Positions 43,443 through 52,751 are shown, counted from the stretch's first letter. The stretch: 64,000 nucleotides of DNA from Cetobacterium sp. ZOR0034 (GCF_000799075.1 NZ_JTLI01000029.1:34364-98363); one strand, 5' to 3'. Notes: generated from the letters alone by a model not told the origin. A program made the numbers and translations.

Positions 43443-44591
43443 TCAATTTAATTTATTTACAAAGATTTCTGCTTTATCTATATTTTCTTTATTGAAAAAT
43501 TTAGCTAGATATCGATTTTTTCTAACATCAACATATATAAAATCTCGCACTCCAGACTCTTTTACAATTTTCTCTTGTTCAGATAGATATTTTAGGCCTT
43601 CGCTGTCTAAAGAGTTCCAAAATCCTATAGCAACCTCTTTATCCTTTATTCTATTAAAATATATCTCCATCTCTTCTAAATATTTTTCTGCTGCCACTGC
43701 TGCTACTGCACCATCTGCCGCGGCTGTTATAACTTGTTTCAAATATTTATCTCTCACATCACCAGCAACAAAAACCCCTGAAACTGATGAGTTTAAAAGT
43801 TTATCACACTCTATATGTCCTCTTTTATCTAATTCAATTTCACTCTCTTCTAAAAACTCTGTATTAGGTATCATCCCAACAAAGAAGAATACCCCTTTGC
43901 AAAATATTTTAGTAAGCTCTCCACTCTTTAAATTTTTTACAGTCACACTATCTACCGATTCATCTCCATCAATCTCATCTAAAGTTGAATTCCAAATAAA
44001 CTCCATCTTAGGATTTTTCAAAGCCTCCTCTGCACTGAGTCTATTACAATCTAAAACTCCCTCATCATGTAAAACTATAACTTTTACCTTAGAGGCATAC
44101 TTAGATATAAACATCCCTTCTTCGATAGCCTGATCTCCACTTCCTACAACTACAACCTCTTGATTAGAGAAAAATTCCGCATCACAAGTTGCACAGTATG
44201 CCACTCCTCTTCCTTTGAAATCTACTTCACCAGGAATCCCTAAAACTCTTGGCTTTGTTCCTGTAGCAAAAATCACACTTTTAGCTCGATACTCTTTTCT
44301 TCTACTCTTAAGAATTTTTATCTCTCCATCAAGTTCGACACTTCTTATACTATCCCTTATAATTGTCGCTCCTAGTCCTTCTGCATGCTTGGACATTACC
44401 TCCCCTAAATTTTCTCCCGAAGTTTTAGGTATTCCTGGATAATTTACAATCTCGGTTGTTTTTGCTGCCATCCCTCCTATAGTTCCTTTTTCCAATATCA
44501 AAGTTTTCATTTTGGCTCTAGCTCCATAAACTCCTGCTGCTAATCCTGCTGGTCCAGCCCCAACTATCACTAAATCATAAATTTTTTCCAT
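43443..44591 (-). CDS. Thioredoxin reductase-like flavoprotein with C-terminal extension
   Basis: 382 residues. The first ~305 match TrxB: FAD motif VGAGPAGLAAG, redox pair YCATCD, NAD motif VVGSGDQAIEE and AGDVRDKYLKQVITAAADG. A further ~75 residues (from YFNRIKDKEVAIGF) form an extra domain that may carry a degenerate thioredoxin-like fold, with no CxxC. It lies in an operon with a sulfotransferase-thioredoxin fusion, so it is probably the dedicated reductase of that thioredoxin domain. Confidence 0.85.
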   Translation of the reverse strand: MEKIYDLVIVGAGPAGLAAGVYGARAKMKTLILEKGTIGGMAAKTTEIVNYPGIPKTSGENLGEVMSKHAEGLGATIIRDSIRSVELDGEIKILKSRRKEYRAKSVIFATGTKPRVLGIPGEVDFKGRGVAYCATCDAEFFSNQEVVVVGSGDQAIEEGMFISKYASKVKVIVLHDEGVLDCNRLSAEEALKNPKMEFIWNSTLDEIDGDESVDSVTVKNLKSGELTKIFCKGVFFFVGMIPNTEFLEESEIELDKRGHIECDKLLNSSVSGVFVAGDVRDKYLKQVITAAADGAVAAVAAEKYLEEMEIYFNRIKDKEVAIGFWNSLDSEGLKYLSEQEKIVKESGVRDFIYVDVRKNRYLAKFFNKENIDKAEIFVNKLN

Positions 44592-44606
44592 AATATCCTC
44601 CAGTAT

Positions 44607-46037
44607 TTAAAGTAATCCTAGTATTCCCCAGTAAGGAACACATACAACTAGTAAAAATAGTAAACTTAGTATCATTTTCAATAAATAAATTTTTACAAAC
44701 TCTTTTAGAGTCATTATTCCATAACTAAACATCATCAATGGTAAGACATATTCATACGGGAATATTATTTGCTCTAATCCTACTGCATATGAATTCAGTA
44801 TAACTGTTGGAGATATCCCATTCTCGATAGCTGCTTCCACAAGAGGTTGAGTTAGAGCACTCGCTGCAGCTAAAGGAGTTAGTAAGAAGTTAACAATTAC
44901 ACCTATTAACCAACTTACAGAAACTATCTCAAAGCTGCTTCCTTTTAAAAACGGAGTCAATATTCTACCAATAAAAGCTCCTGTTCCTGTTGCCATAGAT
45001 ACAGCTCCAATTGTCATAGCTCCTGTCATTAATATTATCATTGCCATATTAACACTTTTTATATCTTTTTCATCTGCAACATTGATTCCAGGAAGATAGA
45101 AGCAAAATGCTCCAATTGCAAATACCCAACCTGCAGATACATTATGAATACTGCTTGTACAAAGTATAGTTACCATAACTCCTAAAACCAACATAACTTT
45201 TTTCTCACTTGTAGTTATTTTTCCTAATTTTGAATACTCTTTTTCAAAATAATCTTTTGTTTTAAAGTTATTTTCTTTTCTGAAAATCTCTGCATTTCCT
45301 CTATAGAAAAATAAAACTGCACCTATATATACACAAGATAAAATAAATGTCATTAATCCCATTTCTTTCATATAAGCAACCCAACTTAAATTTACACCAA
45401 AATTTTTAGCAATTGAATATGCAATCAAATTTATTCCATCAACTATTGTCCAAGGTGTTAGTGCCATAAACGAGCTAGTAGCCATTATTGCAATTGCCTC
45501 TTTAGTATTCTTCTTCAATCCCAAAGCAGTAATAATTCCATAAGCTATTGGTAAAAATAATGTCGTTCTTGCCGCGGTGCTTGGTATAATTATACATAAT
45601 ATTAATCCAACAATTAGAAATCCTAATAAAATTCCACGATATGTTCCACCAGCAATTTTTATAGCAGTTATCGCCATCCTTTTCATCAATCCAGTTCTAT
45701 CAAAAACATTTGAAATTATCATTCCACCTATAAATAACCACGGCATCTCTGTAGTCCAAGGCGAAAAAGCTTGAGCTGGAGTTGCCAATCCAAAACTCAC
45801 ATAAACTATAGGTAATACCAAAGCTGGTGCAGCTAATGGCATCAACTCAAAAGCCCAAATCATAATAACTAAAATTGTAATCATAAAAAATGTTCGTATA
45901 TTTCCAGTATAGTTTTCATTAAGCTGTATCAACATAGGAGTAAACATCATCAGTATTGAAATAATCCACTTTATCACCTTCGTTTTGTCGTAACCTTTTT
46001 CCTCTAATACCTCATCTAACTTTGCAACATTTTCCAT
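44607..46037 (-). CDS. SLC13/DASS-family anion transporter
   Basis: The 476-residue protein has 11-13 hydrophobic segments. Family marks include ELMPLAAPALVLPIVYV, the IIPSTAARTTLFLPI segment like the SNT motif of CitT/SLC13, and a second half repeat near LLTPLAAASALTQP. Members import dicarboxylates, sulfate or related anions with sodium. Lying between the arylsulfotransferase fusion and the thioredoxin reductase, it may carry sulfate or an aromatic sulfate/acid (inference). Confidence 0.8.
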   Translation of the reverse strand: MENVAKLDEVLEEKGYDKTKVIKWIISILMMFTPMLIQLNENYTGNIRTFFMITILVIMIWAFELMPLAAPALVLPIVYVSFGLATPAQAFSPWTTEMPWLFIGGMIISNVFDRTGLMKRMAITAIKIAGGTYRGILLGFLIVGLILCIIIPSTAARTTLFLPIAYGIITALGLKKNTKEAIAIMATSSFMALTPWTIVDGINLIAYSIAKNFGVNLSWVAYMKEMGLMTFILSCVYIGAVLFFYRGNAEIFRKENNFKTKDYFEKEYSKLGKITTSEKKVMLVLGVMVTILCTSSIHNVSAGWVFAIGAFCFYLPGINVADEKDIKSVNMAMIILMTGAMTIGAVSMATGTGAFIGRILTPFLKGSSFEIVSVSWLIGVIVNFLLTPLAAASALTQPLVEAAIENGISPTVILNSYAVGLEQIIFPYEYVLPLMMFSYGIMTLKEFVKIYLLKMILSLLFLLVVCVPYWGILGLL

Positions 46038-46062
46038 AAAAGCCTCCTATCTCTTAATAAAA

Positions 46063-46088
46063 AAGGTTACCCGTTTAAAGGTAACCTT
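46063..46088 (-). terminator. Intercistronic hairpin after the sulfotransferase gene
   Basis: Stem AAGGTTACC/GGTAACCTT with a T run on the minus strand, between the fusion gene and the SLC13 gene. It may be a partial terminator that lowers expression of the downstream genes. Confidence 0.65.
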
Positions 46089-46102
46089 CTTAAAATTAAA
46101 AA

Positions 46103-47890
46103 TTACTGCTCTAAGAACTCCTCTACCTCATCAATTGAATGTGAACCTATTAATCTTCCTTTTAACTCTCCATTTTCATATAGCATTAAAGTTGGAATTG
46201 ATTTTATCTTATTCTCATCTAAGTATGGTTTCTCTTTATCAGCATCTAAGTGGTACTTTTCAAATTGTCCTTCAAAGTCTGGTAATAACTCTTCCAAAAT
46301 TGGCTGTAAATCTCTACAGTTTCTACATCTCTCCGCTCCTACAAACACCAGAACAGATTTTCCTTCAGCTACAACCTCTTTCAATTTTACTGATGATATT
46401 CCAGGGAATAAATCTTCATTTATATCAAACAGTTTAATTTTTTGTTTCACTTCATCACCAGCAGCAACACATGTACTAAGTGCATCTGCTTTTACATAAG
46501 GCATTACACCTTCAACTTTTATTTTAACTGCTGTTCCACTTGGAGCCGCTCCAGGGACTCTAAAGTTCGCAACATCTATTCTTTCAATTGGTGTTTCTAC
46601 AGGCTTTTCAACTTGTGGAACCCACTCATACGGAACTCTATATGATCTATAAATCATATTCATATTCATAATCTCTTTATCCCATCTAGGATTTATATAC
46701 TCCCAAACTATCTCGTGGTCTGCTGTAACCTCTATCAATCTACCATTCGATCCCTCTGTTATTAAAGTATTTCCATTTTCTAATCTTTGAGCTCCACTTA
46801 TAAATGGACTATAGAATCTTGAGGCATCTAATGGTACAACAAATCCAGCTTCTAACGGTGTATACTGCCAAACTATTTCCAATGTTATTGGATCTATTTC
46901 TAGAACTCTAGAGAAATCTCTTCTAGCATTTTTTTCTCCAAACTTTGAAACAGGGTTTGGTGCTCCATATCCAGCCCATCCTCCATTGTCAAATACTAAA
47001 ATATTTCCTTCTCCAGGAAGACCTCTTGGAATCATATGAGCATGGTGTTGCCCTATAATGCACCCTAAGTGTTGTAACTCCTCTGTTTTATAATCTGGTC
47101 CTATTTTCCAAGTTAGCTCTCCTGTTTTTTTACTTATTATTGCAATTATATTTGTTTCTCTTGCATCCCAAATAATATTATCTGGATGGAATCTTTCATC
47201 TCCTTCATCATACCATCTATTTGGTCCTAAAACAGACATCGAGTTAATATGCATCCAGTCTCCAACTTTTTCAGGAGATGTTGCTCTTAAATTTGGATCT
47301 CTGAATAAAACATTTTTTGCTTCTTCTGAGAATCCATATTCATCGAAGTGTTCGTTGCATGCCCACTCCCAAATAATTTTATTATTTTCATCAACTTCAT
47401 AAATAACATCATCATGTAAAAGTTTATCAGATATCTTAGGATTTCTAATATTTTTATGACCTAAAATTAAAGTTTTTCCTCCACCTATCTTTGGTTCCAT
47501 ACCTGGAACATAGTATCCAACAGGATTTCCCTCTCTTTGATAGTCATGATGTTGTCTAGCCATCCATCTTGGAGCCTCTCCCTCATCCTCTATATGTTCA
47601 TACTCATCAAACTTCCAAACAATATTCCCATCCCAATCCAACTCAACTAAGTCAACTTGATCTTGCATTCCAAATTTTGGACTTCTTTCTCCTCTACTCC
47701 CTAAAATATGTCCATTTGGAAACATCTTATTTGGGAATCCTTGTAATCCTTCCCATAGACGAATCTCTCGTCCATTCATATCAATCAACATTGCTCCTAA
47801 ACCAATTAAATTAAATACTGTGTAACCGCTCCACGCTTTCTCTGGATTATAAATTGTAGCTCCTGTAGGATAAACTGTAGGATGACCCAT
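46103..47890 (-). CDS. Arylsulfotransferase (ASST)-like protein fused to thioredoxin
   Basis: 595 residues with no signal peptide, so cytoplasmic. Residues 1-440 form a beta-propeller-type ASST domain with repeated W-x-D/N strands (NIVWKFDEYEH, KIIWEWACNEH, LTWKIGPDY, IVWQYTPLE) and a GQHHAHMIPRG block that may hold the catalytic His. After a linker, the last ~105 residues are thioredoxin-like with CRNC as redox pair and the cis-Pro region SIPTLMLYENG. Known ASSTs move sulfate between aryl groups and are periplasmic, with disulfides made by DsbL/DsbI. A cytoplasmic thioredoxin fusion is unusual. It heads the SLC13/thioredoxin reductase operon. Confidence 0.85.
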   Translation of the reverse strand: MGHPTVYPTGATIYNPEKAWSGYTVFNLIGLGAMLIDMNGREIRLWEGLQGFPNKMFPNGHILGSRGERSPKFGMQDQVDLVELDWDGNIVWKFDEYEHIEDEGEAPRWMARQHHDYQREGNPVGYYVPGMEPKIGGGKTLILGHKNIRNPKISDKLLHDDVIYEVDENNKIIWEWACNEHFDEYGFSEEAKNVLFRDPNLRATSPEKVGDWMHINSMSVLGPNRWYDEGDERFHPDNIIWDARETNIIAIISKKTGELTWKIGPDYKTEELQHLGCIIGQHHAHMIPRGLPGEGNILVFDNGGWAGYGAPNPVSKFGEKNARRDFSRVLEIDPITLEIVWQYTPLEAGFVVPLDASRFYSPFISGAQRLENGNTLITEGSNGRLIEVTADHEIVWEYINPRWDKEIMNMNMIYRSYRVPYEWVPQVEKPVETPIERIDVANFRVPGAAPSGTAVKIKVEGVMPYVKADALSTCVAAGDEVKQKIKLFDINEDLFPGISSVKLKEVVAEGKSVLVFVGAERCRNCRDLQPILEELLPDFEGQFEKYHLDADKEKPYLDENKIKSIPTLMLYENGELKGRLIGSHSIDEVEEFLEQ

Positions 47891-47943
47891 TCTAAAACCT
47901 CCACATATATTTTATTTTTAACTTGTTCGTTAAAATTTAATTC

Positions 47944-47973
47944 ATAATATCTTCTAGTTAAATACTCATTCAA
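47944..47973 (-). promoter_or_regulatory. Possible promoter of the sulfotransferase operon
   Basis: TTGAAT (47973-47968), 18 bp, TATTAT (47949-47944) on the minus strand. An inverted repeat TAGTT/AACTA overlaps the spacer and may be an operator. The rest of the 310-bp gap to 48200 is AT-rich, with only the terminator at 48136-48168. Confidence 0.45.
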
Positions 47974-48135
47974 CTATGTTCTATTTTAATTCTTATTGAT
48001 TGCAATTATATGCTTTAGTTTAGTTAGTAATCGATAATTTGTCAAAAGTATTTTAAGGTTAAAAATAAATTTTTTGTAGAACAAATTATATTCATTTTTT
48101 GAGTAATTTTTTAAAACCACTCTCTAATCGGGAAT

Positions 48136-48168
48136 AAAAAAATACAAGTATATTAATATACTTGTATT
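48136..48168 (-). terminator. Terminator of the nitroreductase gene
   Basis: Perfect 28-nt palindrome (arms AATACAAGTATATT and AATATACTTGTATT, 48141-48168), followed on the minus strand by a T run. Confidence 0.8.
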
Positions 48169-48200
48169 TGAAGATCTTTTTTTAACCTTTTTAAATCTCT

Positions 48201-49016
48201 CTATTTCCAAATTATATTTGGTTTTTTTCTTGGAGTAGTTCTTCTATACTTTACATTTGGATAACCCACTACCATGCACGCCACAAGGTTCTGAGATTTT
48301 TCTATCCCTAAAAACTCTTTTATTGCTGGATTTTCCTCTGCTGCTCTCACTAAGAAACCACTAAATACAGTTCCTAGACCCAACGCATCTATCATAAGTT
48401 TCATATTTGCAGAAGCCAATCCTGCATTAAGAGCATGTTCTGATGTAACCATAATAAGCACTGGTGCTTTAAAGAATAAATTGTCCTCTCCATCAGGATT
48501 TGTAATAAAATCATCATGCATCTTTATCCACATAGCCGCATATCTTTTATATAAAGGATTTGTTGAATTTTCTAAAATATAATGCCCCATAGCTTTAAGA
48601 GTTTCTAAAGTAATTCTTCTAACATCTTGAATACTATCTTTCACCACAACATAGTTTACATTTTGTGCATTACTTGCTGTTTGAGTAAATCTTCCAGCTT
48701 CTATTATTTTTAATATCTTTTCATTTTCTACATCCTGATTTTTAAAATGTCTAATTGTTCTTTCAAATCTTATAAAGTTTAAAAGATTATCTGGGTCTAT
48801 TGTAAAACTATCTTTATCATACTCAACTACATCATTCATATCATACTCATCTGTAGAAATTGCTGCCACAGGGCAAACAGCTATGCAGTGACCACATTTA
48901 AAACATCTTACATTTTTTATTTCAGCTTTTCCCTCCACCATCTCAATATCTTTTACAAAACAATCCTTAGTACACAGCTCACATCCGATACATTTTTCAG
49001 TATTAACCTTAAACAT
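48201..49016 (-). CDS. Ferredoxin-nitroreductase fusion protein
   Basis: 271 residues from the ATG at 49016 (GGAGG 8 nt upstream). The N-terminal 60 residues hold two 4Fe-4S clusters (CIGCELCTKDC and CFKCGHCIAVCP). The rest is a nitroreductase fold with FERTIRHFKN, AGRFTQTASNAQN for FMN and a C-terminal VVGYPNVKYRR. Such fusions are common in anaerobes and use ferredoxin-type electrons to reduce nitro compounds or flavins. It is downstream of the second two-component system. Confidence 0.88.
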   Translation of the reverse strand: MFKVNTEKCIGCELCTKDCFVKDIEMVEGKAEIKNVRCFKCGHCIAVCPVAAISTDEYDMNDVVEYDKDSFTIDPDNLLNFIRFERTIRHFKNQDVENEKILKIIEAGRFTQTASNAQNVNYVVVKDSIQDVRRITLETLKAMGHYILENSTNPLYKRYAAMWIKMHDDFITNPDGEDNLFFKAPVLIMVTSEHALNAGLASANMKLMIDALGLGTVFSGFLVRAAEENPAIKEFLGIEKSQNLVACMVVGYPNVKYRRTTPRKKPNIIWK

Positions 49017-49082
49017 AAAATCATCCTCCAAATAAAAATTTATTTACTCACTATATTATATACCATTCTCCCAATAGTTATA

Positions 49083-50435
49083 TTAATTTTTTTCATTAAA
49101 TATCTTCAGTTTTACTATAAACATCTCCCTATCAATAACTATATCATATTCAATATCTCCTAAATCAGAAGCCTTTTGAACGATCGATAATCCCAATCCC
49201 ATACCATCAAACTTGAACTCCTCTGCATTTTTACCTCTTGCAAAAGGTTGAAATAAATTTTTTTTATCAATCTCAATTGTTCCATCAAAGCTATTTTCAA
49301 TAAATAAAAATTCATCTTTTTCAAAAATTTCTATCTTTCCTCCAACTTTACTATATTTTAAAGCATTCTGAATTAAGTTGTTAAAAATCAATTTTAATAG
49401 TCTTGAATCACCTAAGATATTGCTTGTTTTAACAGAAACATTTATCTCTATATCTTTTTCAAGTTCTATTATGTCATATTTTTCTAAAGCGTCATTTAAA
49501 ATTTCATTTAAATCCAATTTTTCTTTTTTTACTTTGAAAACACTGCTATCTAGCTTCGAAAGAGTTAACAGGTTCTCTGTCAAATCCTTCATCTCATTTC
49601 CAACCTTTAAAATAATTTCGTGGTATCGTCTTTTCTCTTTTATATCTAAATTCTCCTCTTCTAAAAGAGCTGTGGCATGAGCACAAATAACTGATATTGG
49701 AGTTCTTAATTCATGAGAAGCATTCGATACAAAAGATTTCAAATTATTTATAGAAGTTGAAAGTTCATTTGACATCTTCTCTAAATTTCTACTTAAGTCT
49801 CCAATTTCATCCTCTCTAGGTATACTTATATTTTCTGGGAATTCTAATTTTGAAATCTTATCAGCTTTCTCCTTTAAATAACTTATATCTTTTGTTATTC
49901 TCTTTGAAAAAATAACTCCTGCAATCAAAGAGATCAACGATGCTATTAAAGCTGTAACTATATTAAATATATTACTCTCATGACTGTGAGATTGAATTAC
50001 CGAAAGAGATGTTCTTACAATCATCTGTTTTTCTTCTGATATTTTCTCAGCATAATACAAAACTTTGGCATCATTTCCTAAAAACTCTTGGATTTGAAAT
50101 TTATTGTAAACTGCTTCATTAATAGTTGTAGTTCGCCTCATCATATGGCTTCCCATCATGTGAGTTTTTTTCAGAGATTTAATCTCTATATCTATTCCCA
50201 TCGCTTCTTTTACATCATAAACATAATTTTCATAGTTATCCTCTGATTGAGTTTCATATATATATTTACCTGTTTCTATAACTCTCATCATCATCTCTTT
50301 TTTTCTATATGTATAAAATTTTTCTAAGAAAATAGCATTAAAAAAATAATTTGTCAAAAGAGTTGTAAGTATTATAAAAATTGAAAATCCAAATATCTTT
50401 CGAAATAGATTCATTTTAATTTTGATTGAAAACAT
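49083..50435 (-). CDS. Two-component sensor histidine kinase (second system)
   Basis: 450 residues. The chosen ATG follows GGAG by 6 nt and overlaps the end of the regulator gene. It has one membrane segment near 12-35, an extracytoplasmic region with Met/His-rich KKTHMMGSHMMRRTTT, a second segment and HAMP (about 185-235). The HisKA phospho-acceptor His lies in NASHELRTPIS and the ATPase domain has NLIQNALKYS and GMGLGLSIV. The Met/His patch suggests metal or copper sensing, as in CusS-type kinases (inference). Confidence 0.88.
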   Translation of the reverse strand: MFSIKIKMNLFRKIFGFSIFIILTTLLTNYFFNAIFLEKFYTYRKKEMMMRVIETGKYIYETQSEDNYENYVYDVKEAMGIDIEIKSLKKTHMMGSHMMRRTTTINEAVYNKFQIQEFLGNDAKVLYYAEKISEEKQMIVRTSLSVIQSHSHESNIFNIVTALIASLISLIAGVIFSKRITKDISYLKEKADKISKLEFPENISIPREDEIGDLSRNLEKMSNELSTSINNLKSFVSNASHELRTPISVICAHATALLEEENLDIKEKRRYHEIILKVGNEMKDLTENLLTLSKLDSSVFKVKKEKLDLNEILNDALEKYDIIELEKDIEINVSVKTSNILGDSRLLKLIFNNLIQNALKYSKVGGKIEIFEKDEFLFIENSFDGTIEIDKKNLFQPFARGKNAEEFKFDGMGLGLSIVQKASDLGDIEYDIVIDREMFIVKLKIFNEKN

Positions 50436-51078
50436 ATCCAACTCCTCTTATTGATTTTATGTAATCACCATAGATTCCAAGTTTTTTTCGAAGACGAGTC
50501 ACAAGAGTATCAACAGCTCTTTCCTCTCCACTAAATTCAAATCCCCAAACTTCGTTTAATAAAGTCTCTCTTCCTAAAATTATATTTTCATTTCTAAAAA
50601 AATATTCTAAAAGTAAGGCTTCTCTTTTACTTAAAATTATCTCCGTTTCTTCATCTATAATAACTTTAAATCTATTGTAATCAAAAGTTAATCCATCTAA
50701 ATAGAAAAATTCATCACTTTCCATTTTTAAAAGTTTCTTTATTTTTAATAAAATTATCTTTGTACTTATGGGTTTCGTAATATAGTCATCTGCTCCAAGT
50801 TCTAAGCCATGTATCTCATCTAACTCTGTATCACGAGCTGTCATTATAATTATTGGAATCTTTGAAAACTGTCTTATCTCTTTGCATATCTCCCAACCAT
50901 TTTTTTTAGGTAAATTTATATCTAAAAGAACTAGTGATGGTGAAAAAGAGTAAAACTCCTCTAAAGCCTCATCTCCTCTAGTTACTATCTTTATCTCAAA
51001 TCTCTCTTTAATTAAAGTTTTTCCAATTATATTTGCTAAACTCTCTTCATCCTCTATAATAAGTATCTTTCTTTTCAT
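50416..51078 (-). CDS. OmpR-family response regulator (second system)
   Basis: 220 residues from the ATG at 51078 (GGAG 8 nt upstream). The receiver has an acidic pair in IIEDEES, phospho-Asp in LLDINLPKKNG and a Lys in TKPIS. The winged helix ends in IRGVGYVF. It lies in the same orientation as two small exported proteins upstream, with a terminator-like hairpin (51129-51155) between. Confidence 0.9.
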   Translation of the reverse strand: MKRKILIIEDEESLANIIGKTLIKERFEIKIVTRGDEALEEFYSFSPSLVLLDINLPKKNGWEICKEIRQFSKIPIIIMTARDTELDEIHGLELGADDYITKPISTKIILLKIKKLLKMESDEFFYLDGLTFDYNRFKVIIDEETEIILSKREALLLEYFFRNENIILGRETLLNEVWGFEFSGEERAVDTLVTRLRKKLGIYGDYIKSIRGVGYVFNQN

Positions 51079-51128
51079 CAATTTCACTCCCTATTTGCTA
51101 TCACTTTTCGTCAATATATTATACAACA

Positions 51129-51155
51129 AAAAGACGAGTTCGCCCCGCCTTTTTA
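51129..51155 (-). terminator. Hairpin between the small Met-rich gene and the regulator
   Basis: Stem AAAAAG/CTTTTT extended by G-U and CG/CG pairs around a GC-rich loop. It is a weak to moderate terminator, so the regulator may be expressed partly by readthrough. Confidence 0.5.
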
Positions 51156-51187
51156 TTGCTTCTATATTATTTATCTCAACTATTAGA

Positions 51188-51547
51188 CTAATTTGTTTTC
51201 ATCATATTTTGTTGCATTTTAGTCATATGAGCAGCTCTGATATTTGCTATCTCTCCATTTAAAACTTCAACTTTTTTCATATCTGGATTCGATGTATTCA
51301 TAATTTTGCTTATTTCTAATCTTTTCTCTTGAATTTTTATCATATCACCTTGCATCTCTTTTCTTAACTCAGGAGACATATTCATTCCCATATGGTTTCC
51401 ATTGTGTCCACCACTCATCATTCCACAGCTCATTGATTCATTCATCATTCCACCATTTCCATGATTCATTCCACCCATATTTCCATGTCCTTTAGCAAAA
51501 GATACCGCTGATAAAGCTAACATTCCTACAAATAATAATTTTTTCAT
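51188..51547 (-). CDS. Small exported Met/His/Gly-rich protein
   Basis: 119 residues from the ATG after GGGAG. A signal peptide (about 1-18, ending SFAKG) is followed by a 40-residue stretch dense in Met, His, Gly and Asn (for example GGMNHGNGGMM). Then comes a helical part (SPELRKEMQGDMIKIQEKRLEISKIM) like Spy/CpxP-type periplasmic chaperones. Methionine- and histidine-rich motifs often bind copper or silver. It is encoded next to a kinase whose sensor loop is also Met/His-rich, so metal stress is a likely theme. Confidence 0.75.
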   Translation of the reverse strand: MKKLLFVGMLALSAVSFAKGHGNMGGMNHGNGGMMNESMSCGMMSGGHNGNHMGMNMSPELRKEMQGDMIKIQEKRLEISKIMNTSNPDMKKVEVLNGEIANIRAAHMTKMQQNMMKTN

Positions 51548-51596
51548 TAAAATCACTCCCTTATCTATTTTTTATTTTTTCTCTGTTCTTTATACA

Positions 51597-51629
51597 TCTA
51601 TATTAACAAAAGTTTGTTACAGAATTGTT
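51597..51629 (-). promoter_or_regulatory. Possible response-regulator box of the Met-rich gene
   Basis: On the minus strand AACAA (51629-51625), 6 nt, AACAA (51618-51614): 11-bp period, followed after 11 nt by TATAGA (51602-51597). The layout is like the boxes at 6988-7119 but with a different word, as expected for a different regulator. Confidence 0.45.
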
Positions 51630-51648
51630 TCAATTGCATTTTTATTTT

Positions 51649-51972
51649 TTAAATTTTTTGATATCTCTGTGGATTATTTTTTATATCTAATTTTAACTTT
51701 TGAATCTCTGAATCTCTATTTTTTTCTAACTCTTGAATTTTAGAATTTAAAAATTTCAATTTTTTATTATAATCTCTAGTTGAACTTTTTAGATTTCTCA
51801 GTTCTATTTTATAACTATCTAATAATTTTTCATTTGTATCAAATATATATTCATAAGCTATCTTTTGCTCGGGTTTTAAATATAAATCAAACTCATTTAA
51901 ACTAATCTCTACTGAAGCTAAAATAGATGTTATATTTAAAATAATCATTCCTAATAAAACTATTTTTTTCAT
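51649..51972 (-). CDS. Small exported helical protein
   Basis: 107 residues from the ATG at 51972, which begins a signal peptide (MKKIVLLGMIILNITSILA). In-frame codons upstream of it lack signal-peptide character. The mature part is helical, with FDLYLKPEQKIAYEYIFD and a long charged helix, recalling Spy/CpxP-like envelope chaperones but without a clear LTxxQ motif. It lies upstream of the Met-rich gene in the same direction. The family is not certain. Confidence 0.65.
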   Translation of the reverse strand: MKKIVLLGMIILNITSILASVEISLNEFDLYLKPEQKIAYEYIFDTNEKLLDSYKIELRNLKSSTRDYNKKLKFLNSKIQELEKNRDSEIQKLKLDIKNNPQRYQKI

Positions 51973-52097
51973 ATTTTTAATCCTCCAATAATAATTTTTC
52001 CATTTTTCTCTCTCAAACATATTAACAACTTTATGTTTCTAAATTGTGTCAAAAATTGTATAATAATTTGAAACGAATTTTTAAAGGAGCTATTAAA

Positions 52098-52751
52098 TTG
52101 AAAAAACAAATTTTTGAAAGTTGGTTAGAGGGAGTTGAACTAAAATCACATATAAAAAATCCGAATATATCTGTTGGCGATTTTTCTTATTACTCTGGAT
52201 ACTATCACGAAAAACCTTTCGATGAATTTTGTGTCCGTTACTTATTAGGTGATAATAGTACTAAAAATTATAAAGAAATTTTTGGAGAGAAATTTGAATT
52301 TGATAAATTAATTATAGGAAAATTTTGTTCTATAGGATCAGGAGCTATTTTTATGTTAGCTGGAAATCAAGGTCATAATTATTCGTGGATATCAACTTTT
52401 CCATTCAATCCTAAAATTTTTCCAAATGCTAAAAATGGATTTAAGAAAAAAGGAGATACCGTTATAGGCAATGATGTCTGGATTGGAAGTGAAGCCCTTA
52501 TAATGCCCGGAGTTCAAATCGCTGACGGTGCTGTCATTGCTGCTAAATCTGTAGTTACTAAAAATGTTCCACCATATTCAATTGTGGGTGGAAATCCTGC
52601 CAAAATTATAAAGAAAAGATTTTCAGATGATGATATTACTAAACTTTTAGAAATAAAATGGTGGAATTGGGATATTATTAAAATTAATGAGGCTTTACCT
52701 TTTATTAACAGTGAAAATATTAACGATTTATTTTTATTTTCCAAAAGTTAA
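52098..52751 (+). CDS. Hexapeptide-repeat acetyltransferase, CatB/Vat-like
   Basis: 217 residues from a TTG start at 52098, 8 nt after AAAGGAG. The start is chosen because family members begin at KKQIFESWLEG. Left-handed helix repeats, the active-site block AGNQGHNYSWISTFPF with the catalytic His, and C-terminal GGNPAKIIKKRF place it among xenobiotic acetyltransferases (type B chloramphenicol or streptogramin A). The substrate and any resistance effect cannot be inferred from sequence alone. It is a single gene. Confidence 0.82.
   Translation: MKKQIFESWLEGVELKSHIKNPNISVGDFSYYSGYYHEKPFDEFCVRYLLGDNSTKNYKEIFGEKFEFDKLIIGKFCSIGSGAIFMLAGNQGHNYSWISTFPFNPKIFPNAKNGFKKKGDTVIGNDVWIGSEALIMPGVQIADGAVIAAKSVVTKNVPPYSIVGGNPAKIIKKRFSDDDITKLLEIKWWNWDIIKINEALPFINSENINDLFLFSKS

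Noticed and set aside
43492..44442. Plus-strand frames opposite the thioredoxin reductase gene
   Set aside because: Serine-rich antisense translation of a well-supported gene.
46135..46645. Plus-strand frames opposite the sulfotransferase-thioredoxin gene
   Set aside because: No family resemblance or start signals; shadows of the minus-strand gene.
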